From NCBI GenBank assembly GCA_016201085.1, contig JACQDO010000178.1:1-11137 (forward strand): a stretch of DNA of 11,137 bases, read 5' to 3'. Positions within the stretch are counted from its first letter, which is position 1; each line of letters opens with the position of its first letter. The translations under genes and the position numbers were made by a program. Under the pieces are notes generated by a model, which saw nothing but the letters and a program-made list of their open reading frames with translations, did not search any database and was not told the origin of the DNA. Source of the stretch: Hyphomicrobiales bacterium. Lineage in GTDB: Bacteria; Pseudomonadota; Alphaproteobacteria; Rhizobiales; Xanthobacteraceae. Of this stretch, positions 6,307-11,137 are shown piece by piece.

Positions 6307-7281
6307 TTACTGCTCGATGCGGATATTGTTGTCGCGGATCACCTGACCCCAACGCGCGATTTCGCTCTTGAGCAGCGCGCGCCCTGCCGCGGGCGCAAGT
6401 TCATCCTTCGGGAAAGCGGAGACGCCGGCGGCTGCCCAGGGCTTGAGAATGGCCGCATCGGATACGATTTCCTGCAGCGCGGAATTCAATTCTTTGATGA
6501 CCGACTCCGGCGTGCCGCTGGGCGCGAACAGCGCCTGCCAATATTGAATCTCGAACTTCGCTCCAAATAGCTGCACAAAACTTTCGGCGGCAGGCAGCAG
6601 CGAGGATTTTTCCCTGGCGGTGATGCCATAGGCCTTCAATTTCCCGGCCAGAACCTGCGGCGCCAGCTGCTGCGGCGTGCCGAAGAACAAATCGACATGG
6701 CCGCCGAGCAGATCGGTGACCAGCGGCGCCCCGCCGCGATACGGAATCTGGTCGGCCGTGAGCTTGGTCTCTTGCAGGAAAATATTGGTGGCGAGATGGC
6801 CGGTGGTGCCGTATCCGGCGATCGCCGCCTTGGCCCGATGCGTTTTCATCCAGGCGATGAGTTCGGCAAGCGTATTGGGCTCAAGGTCCTTGCGCCCGAC
6901 CAGCACCAGCGGATTGCGGTTGATGAACATCACCGGCGTCAGGTCTTTTTCCGTGTCGAACGGCAGCGCTTTATAAAGCGTGACGTTGGCGGCGATCGCC
7001 AGATTGTGCAGCAGCAGCGTGTAGCCGTCCGGCGCCGCGTGCGCGACCTGGTTGGTGGCGATGTTGGTACCGCCGCCGGTGACGTTCTGCACGATGAAAT
7101 TCTGCTTGAACTTTTCCGACAGCGCATGCGCGACCGTGCGCGCGGTTTCGTCGGTCGGCCCGCCGGCGGAATAGGGCACGATGATGGTGACGGTGCGGTT
7201 TGGATAAGGCTGCGCCGCAGCCGGCGCGGCAAATACTGAGAGCCCAAACACGGCCAGTGCAGCGGCAACGAGCGGTTTCAT
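6307..7281 (-). CDS. Tripartite tricarboxylate transporter substrate-binding protein (Bug/TctC family)
   Basis: This 324-residue periplasmic receptor captures a small carboxylate or similar solute for a TctAB-type secondary transporter. A signal peptide is clear: MKPL, a hydrophobic core, then APAAA with cleavage expected after Ala23. The mature protein opens with YPNRTVTIIVPYSAGGPTDE, the family signature, with the ligand-contacting aspartate at 44. Motifs such as FINRNPLVLVGR, a GYGTTGHLATNIF segment and VDLFFGTPQQLAPQV in the second lobe follow in the usual order. ATG 7281 is preceded on its strand by GGGGAGG at ideal spacing; the longer open frame from a TTG at 7299 is unsupported. No tctA or tctB membrane gene is present nearby, which is common for this expanded family. 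The ligand is not predictable. Confidence 0.93.
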   Translation of the reverse strand: MKPLVAAALAVFGLSVFAAPAAAQPYPNRTVTIIVPYSAGGPTDETARTVAHALSEKFKQNFIVQNVTGGGTNIATNQVAHAAPDGYTLLLHNLAIAANVTLYKALPFDTEKDLTPVMFINRNPLVLVGRKDLEPNTLAELIAWMKTHRAKAAIAGYGTTGHLATNIFLQETKLTADQIPYRGGAPLVTDLLGGHVDLFFGTPQQLAPQVLAGKLKAYGITAREKSSLLPAAESFVQLFGAKFEIQYWQALFAPSGTPESVIKELNSALQEIVSDAAILKPWAAAGVSAFPKDELAPAAGRALLKSEIARWGQVIRDNNIRIEQ

Positions 7282-7323
7282 CGCAACCTCCCCAGGCAAT
7301 AAACCGCGTGGAGCTTAGCTGTT

Positions 7324-7335
7324 TTTTCCGGAAAA
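7324..7335. promoter_or_regulatory. 12-base perfect palindrome upstream of the TctC-type gene
   Basis: TTTTCCGGAAAA is a perfect palindrome centred about 48 bases upstream of the receptor ATG (7281, minus strand), where an operator or promoter would be expected. No regulator gene is adjacent and I cannot name a matching binding-site consensus. It is recorded as a candidate only. Confidence 0.3.
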
Positions 7336-7362
7336 TTCAGGGCCTATTCTTTCGCCGGCCCC

Positions 7363-7388
7363 AAAAGAAAACGGGCGCCTCCTGGCGC
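7363..7388 (-). terminator. Candidate terminator of the P-type ATPase gene
   Basis: Read on the minus strand, GCGCC-AGGA-GGCGC forms a five-base-pair stem followed by CCGTTTTCTTTT. It lies about 37 bases after the ATPase stop. The stem is short but GC-only, and an alternative GCCTC/GAGGC pairing overlaps it. It would separate the ATPase transcript from the solute-receptor gene downstream on the same strand. Confidence 0.5.
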
Positions 7389-7424
7389 GAGGCGGATGCC
7401 GCGGCGAGTTAGGCGAGAGTGCTT

Positions 7425-9959
7425 TCACAAGCCCAGACGCGCACGCCACAAATGCTTGAGCGTTTCCAGGACCACGAGCACAACTCCGCCGGCGGCGAGC
7501 GTCAATGCCAGATCGTCGGCATGCAGCGGGCCAAACCGAAACAGCGCGCTTGTGGCGGGCCAAAGCAGGCTCAGGCCCAAAATCATCGCAATCGTCAGAA
7601 TTATCCATGCCAGCGTAGGATTAGGACGCCGAAATGCCGCGACCAGCGACGTACTGAACGAGCGGTTGACCAGAATGAGACTGACGATCGAAAGCACCAG
7701 CGAAAAGAACGTCAGCGCCCGCACCTCGTCTTCCGGCATGCCACGTTGGTGCGCGATCACAAAAATGGCGCCAACGAGACCGAACGCAAGCCCGCCCTGC
7801 AAGACGCTCCAGCCGACCAGTGGCCACGAGAATAGAGGCGCTTCGGGCGGGCGCGGCTTGCGGCGCATGACGTCCTCTTCATCCGTCTCGGCCTCGAACA
7901 CCAGCGAACACACCGGGTCGATGACCATTTCGAGGAAGGCGATATGTATGGGGCTGAAAATAATGGGTAGGCCGAAGATCAGCGGCAGCAGCGCCAGCCC
8001 GGCGATGGGGACGTGCACCGCGAAGATGAAGCCCATGGCCTTGCGCACGTTGTCGTAAATCCGCCGCCCCAGCCGGATCGCGGTGACGATCGAGCCGAAG
8101 TCGTCGTCCAGCAGCACGATGGACGAGGCTTCGCGCGCGACGTCGGTGCCGCGCCCGCCCATGGCGACGCCGATATGCGCGGCTTTGAGCGACGGCGCGT
8201 CATTCACGCCGTCGCCGGTCATCGCCACGATTTCACCGTCGGACTTCAGGGCTTGGACGATGCGCAGCTTCTGCTCGGGCATGATGCGCGCGAACACGCT
8301 TGCCGTCTTCGCGCGCCGGGCAAGTTCGGAATCGTCGAGGCGTTCGATCGCATCGCCGGTCATGACCTCGGAAGCGTCGAGCCCGGCCTGCTGCGCGATG
8401 GCGCGCGCGGTCGCCGGGTAATCGCCCGTGATCATCACGACTCGGATGCCGGCCGAGCGGCATTCGCGCACGGCGTCCGGCACGCTCGGCCGCAGCGGAT
8501 CGGCGAGGCCGACGAGACCGAGAAACACGAACGGAAAATCGCGCTGCGATTCCGGCCAGCGCTCCCCCTCATGCGCGGCTTTCGCCACGCCCAGCACGCG
8601 CAGCCCCTCGGCGGCCATGGCATCCACCGCATGACGCACGGCTTCCAGTTCCGCCGGTGCAAGACGGCAAAGGTGGGCGACGGCTTCGGGCGCGCCCTTG
8701 GCCGCGACCGCGAAGGAGGGCGTGTCCTCGTCCGTTTGCCAAAGTTGGGTCATGGCCAGAAGATCGGGCCGCAGCCCATAGCTGTGCGCGAGTTTCCAGT
8801 CCGGCCCCGGTAGACCGTCCGCCACTTTCAGTCCGTCGCGGGCGAATTCATGGAAGGCTTTTTCCATGGGATCGAATGGCACGGGCGCGCTGGCCAGCAG
8901 GCCATGCAGCGCGAGTTCCCGGAAATTGCCGGGCACTGTGGCGTCGGTTGCCTCGCGCAGTCGAAAGACAGCGCCATCCGGAAGCCGAAGTTCAGCGATG
9001 GACATTCGGTTCTCGGTCAGCGTGCCGGTCTTGTCCGTGCACAGCACCGTGGCCGAGCCGAGCGTTTCGATGGAAGCGGCGCGCCGGGTGAGCACGCGTG
9101 CCTTCGAAATCCGCCACGCCCCCATCGCCATGAACACGGTGAGCACGACCGGAAATTCTTCCGGCAGCATCGACATGCCGATCGTGATCCCGGCGAGCAC
9201 CGCATCGAGCCATCCGCCCCGCAACGTGCCGTAAAGCACGACCGCCAAGATGCTGACGGCTGCTCCGCCGAGCGCAGCCAGCCGCACCAGCCGCGCGGTC
9301 TGCACCTGCAGCCGGGGCGGTTCGGTTTCCAGCGCGTGAAGCGATTGGCCGATCTTGCCGATTTCGCTGCGCGGTCCGGTCGCGACGACCTCCGCAATGC
9401 CGCTGCCCCGCACTACGAGTGCGCCGGAATAGACAAAAGGCAGATCGTCGCCGCCCGGCCGGGCGCGGCTGGCCGGGATATCGGTGGCAGCAATCTTGCG
9501 CACCGGCACCGACTCCCCCGTCAGCAGCGATTCATCGACCTGAAGATCGTGGGCCTGTACCAGAACGGCGTCGGCGGGAATGCGGTCGCCTTCGGCGAGC
9601 ACAATGAGGTCGCCGCGCGCTACCTCGCGGCCGGCGATGCGCCTGCGCGTGCCGTCGCGGATCACCAGCGCGCGGGGACTGGTGAGATCGCGCAGCGCCT
9701 CCAGCACGCGCTCGGTGCGCGTTTCCTGAATGACGGTAATCGCCACCGACAGGAGCGCGAACACGAGCAGGATGAGCGCTTCTTTCAGGTCGCCGAGCAG
9801 CAGGTAGATAAAGCCGCCGCCAAGCAGCAGCGCGAGCATCGGTTCGCGAAGAACCTCCAGGACGATACGCAGCGGCGTACGCCGGTCCTGGTGGGGCAGT
9901 TCGTTGTATCCCTCCGACTGTAGCCGTTGCCGCGCTTCAATCGCGCTAAGGCCGGACAT
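7425..9959 (-). CDS. P-type cation-transporting ATPase (P2-like, unassigned ion)
   Basis: This protein of about 844 residues is a complete P-type ATP-driven ion pump of the inner membrane. In order it shows an N-terminal GLSAIEARQRLQ segment, membrane helices M1-M2 (about 40-77) and the actuator loop DESLLTGES (TGES at 147-150). M3-M4 carries PEEFP (266-270), followed by the phosphorylated Asp309 in DKTGTLT and the nucleotide-domain KGAPEAV (from 421). TGDGVND (581-587) and six C-terminal helices complete the pump. There is no heavy-metal CxxC or CPC motif. M4 PEEFP and M6 IDPVCSLVFEAE differ from PEGLP and TDGLPA of Ca pumps, so the ion is unknown. I chose ATG 9959 because the codons between it and the upstream ATG at 10028 lose the G/C third-position bias. 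Neither start has a good ribosome-binding site, and a TTG at 10055 is less likely still. Confidence 0.93.
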   Translation of the reverse strand: MSGLSAIEARQRLQSEGYNELPHQDRRTPLRIVLEVLREPMLALLLGGGFIYLLLGDLKEALILLVFALLSVAITVIQETRTERVLEALRDLTSPRALVIRDGTRRRIAGREVARGDLIVLAEGDRIPADAVLVQAHDLQVDESLLTGESVPVRKIAATDIPASRARPGGDDLPFVYSGALVVRGSGIAEVVATGPRSEIGKIGQSLHALETEPPRLQVQTARLVRLAALGGAAVSILAVVLYGTLRGGWLDAVLAGITIGMSMLPEEFPVVLTVFMAMGAWRISKARVLTRRAASIETLGSATVLCTDKTGTLTENRMSIAELRLPDGAVFRLREATDATVPGNFRELALHGLLASAPVPFDPMEKAFHEFARDGLKVADGLPGPDWKLAHSYGLRPDLLAMTQLWQTDEDTPSFAVAAKGAPEAVAHLCRLAPAELEAVRHAVDAMAAEGLRVLGVAKAAHEGERWPESQRDFPFVFLGLVGLADPLRPSVPDAVRECRSAGIRVVMITGDYPATARAIAQQAGLDASEVMTGDAIERLDDSELARRAKTASVFARIMPEQKLRIVQALKSDGEIVAMTGDGVNDAPSLKAAHIGVAMGGRGTDVAREASSIVLLDDDFGSIVTAIRLGRRIYDNVRKAMGFIFAVHVPIAGLALLPLIFGLPIIFSPIHIAFLEMVIDPVCSLVFEAETDEEDVMRRKPRPPEAPLFSWPLVGWSVLQGGLAFGLVGAIFVIAHQRGMPEDEVRALTFFSLVLSIVSLILVNRSFSTSLVAAFRRPNPTLAWIILTIAMILGLSLLWPATSALFRFGPLHADDLALTLAAGGVVLVVLETLKHLWRARLGL

Positions 9960-10029
9960 GGAAACAGAGGGGGAAGGGCCATTTGTCACGGCGCGAAGAA
10001 TACCGAATTTTGCACGGTTCGGAGGCATC

Positions 10030-10062
10030 GTGACGTAAAGCGCGTCCGCAGCCAATCGTCAC
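10030..10062. promoter_or_regulatory. Inverted repeat upstream of the ATPase gene
   Basis: GTGACG (10030-10035) and CGTCAC (10057-10062) are inverted arms with 21 bases between them. They lie about 70-100 bases upstream of the chosen ATPase start and just before the alternative ATG at 10028. This could be a dimeric regulator site, but six-base arms occur by chance often enough that confidence is low. Confidence 0.22.
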
Positions 10063-10136
10063 CTAAATATCTGGTTATCGCAGTCCCCACGCCGAAATCG
10101 CGTTTGTTGATGCATACGCGTTCCTGCCGGTCAGCT

Positions 10137-10175
10137 TGCAAAACAAACCGGGCGCCTCTGGTTAAGAGGCGCCCG
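10137..10175 (-). terminator. Rho-independent terminator of glnA
   Basis: On the minus strand CGGGCGCCTCT and AGAGGCGCCCG form a perfect 11-base-pair stem around a five-base loop, followed by GTTTGTTTTGC. It begins about 39 bases after the glnA stop and should insulate glnA from the ATPase gene downstream on the same strand. Confidence 0.92.
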
Positions 10176-10213
10176 ATGGAGTTGCATCGCTTTCGCGACG
10201 AATGGGAGGAATG

Positions 10214-11137
10214 TTAGGCCGAATAGTACATGTCGTATTCGACCGGATGCGGGCTGTGCTCGAAGCGGATCACTTCCGTCATCTTCAGTTCGATGTAGCT
10301 GTCGATGAAGTCGTCGTCGAACACGCCGCCGGCCTTGAGGAACTCGCGATCCTTGTCGAGATTGGCGAGCGCCTCGCGCAACGAGCCGCACACCGTCGGG
10401 ATTTTCTTGAGCTCGTTCGGCGGCAGATCGTAGAGGTCCTTGTCCATCGCGCTGCCCGGATCGAGCTTGTGCTTGACGCCGTCGAGGCCGGCCATCGTCA
10501 TCGCGGCGAAGGCGAGGTACGGATTGGCGAGCGGATCGGGGAAACGTACCTCGACGCGCTTGGCCTTCGGGTTGGTGGTGTAGGGGATGCGGCAGGAGGC
10601 CGAGCGGTTGCGCGCCGAATAGGCGAGCAGCACCGGCGCTTCGAAACCCGGCACCAGACGCTTGTAGGAGTTGGTGGTCGGGTTGGTGAAGGCGTTGATG
10701 GTCTTGGCGTGCTTGAGGATGCCGCCGATGTAGTAGAGGCAGGTGTCCGACAGGTCGGCGTACTTGTTGCCGGCAAACACGGGCGTCGAGCCCTTCCAGA
10801 TCGACTGGTGCACGTGCATGCCGGAGCCGTTGTCGCCGAACACGGGCTTGGGCATGAAGCACACGGTTTTGCCGTAGGCCTGGGCCACGTTCTGGCAGAC
10901 ATACTTGTAGATCTGCATGGCGTCTGCGCTCTGCACCAGCGGGCAGAACTTGATGCCGAGCTCGTGCTGGGCCGAGGCCACCTCATGGTGGTGCTTTTCC
11001 ACCGTCACGCCCATCTCGGCCATCACCGAGAGCATCTCGGAGCGGATGTCCTGGGCGCTGTCGACCGGCGGCACCGGGAAGTAGCCCTGCTTGGTGCGTG
11101 GGCGGTGGCCGAGGTTGCCCATCTCGTAGTCGGTGCC
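10214..11137 (-). CDS. glnA: Glutamine synthetase type I, C-terminal two thirds
   Basis: The frame enters from the right edge and ends at 10214, giving about 307 visible residues. Type I enzymes are about 470 residues, so about 160 N-terminal residues lie outside. It joins ammonia to glutamate with ATP as a cytosolic dodecamer and is the entry point of nitrogen assimilation. Signatures are [15 protein letters not shown] (metal and glutamate site), [13 protein letters not shown] (ATP-binding region with the active-site His), [25 protein letters not shown] and [16 protein letters not shown]. The adenylylation tyrosine is in DLYDLPPNE, with its codon at 10430-10432, so control by the GlnE/PII system is expected. 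The protein ends EYDMYYSA, typical of alphaproteobacterial GlnA. The usual upstream partner glnB would lie beyond the window. Confidence 0.98.
   Translation of the reverse strand, partial: GTDYEMGNLGHRPRTKQGYFPVPPVDSAQDIRSEMLSVMAEMGVTVEKHHHEVASAQHELGIKFCPLVQSADAMQIYKYVCQNVAQAYGKTVCFMPKPVFGDNGSGMHVHQSIWKGSTPVFAGNKYADLSDTCLYYIGGILKHAKTINAFTNPTTNSYKRLVPGFEAPVLLAYSARNRSASCRIPYTTNPKAKRVEVRFPDPLANPYLAFAAMTMAGLDGVKHKLDPGSAMDKDLYDLPPNELKKIPTVCGSLREALANLDKDREFLKAGGVFDDDFIDSYIELKMTEVIRFEHSPHPVEYDMYYSA

Noticed and set aside
8850..9923. Plus-strand open frame of 357 codons opposite the P-type ATPase
   Set aside because: His/Arg/Gln-rich antisense shadow; the minus strand holds all ATPase motifs without interruption.
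9960..10055. Extended N-terminus of the ATPase from TTG 10055 or ATG 10028
   Set aside because: Third-position G/C bias collapses in this stretch and no ribosome-binding site precedes either start; it remains a possible alternative.
1..11137. CRISPR array, transposon, integron or phage elements
   Set aside because: No regularly spaced direct repeats, terminal inverted repeats with transposase, integrase or phage structural motifs were seen.

Overview
This is an ordinary, GC-rich chromosomal segment of an alphaproteobacterium. Ribosomal protein S9 carries the long N-terminal extension and the conserved C-terminus familiar from Hyphomicrobiales, and the general gene style (orphan Bug/TctC receptor, membrane GGDEF proteins, type I glutamine synthetase) fits the Bradyrhizobium/Rhodopseudomonas/Xanthobacteraceae neighbourhood. 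The genus is an inference. Both edges cut through genes. I see no rRNA, tRNA, CRISPR array, insertion sequence or phage gene.

Left part (1-2067): the 5' portion of a crotonase-family gene reads leftward off the edge. Diverging from it is a small hotdog-fold (PaaI-like) thioesterase. Next comes the rplM-rpsI operon (L13, S9), with a recognisable sigma-70-type promoter, a short leader hairpin, tightly coupled genes and a strong intrinsic terminator.

Middle (2205-6282, all + strand): two tandem, clearly paralogous membrane diguanylate cyclases. The first is intact. The second has lost its reading frame between transmembrane segments 2 and 4, apparently through an out-of-frame deletion of about 32 bases that removed segment 3. 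Its catalytic half remains open from a GTG with its own ribosome-binding site. A stand-alone extended-SDR nucleotide-sugar epimerase/dehydratase follows, then an 80-residue protein of unknown function with a C-terminal membrane anchor.

Right part (6307-11137, all - strand): an orphan periplasmic solute receptor (TctC/Bug family), a large P-type cation ATPase whose ion-binding motifs differ from the well-characterised Ca, H, Na/K and Mg pumps, and the 3' two thirds of glnA. The glnA fragment includes the adenylylation tyrosine and is followed by a strong terminator.

I do not find a multi-gene novel system. The points most worth a second look are the broken tandem cyclase pair and its differing feedback sites, the unassigned P-type ATPase, the rplM leader and the small tail-anchored protein.
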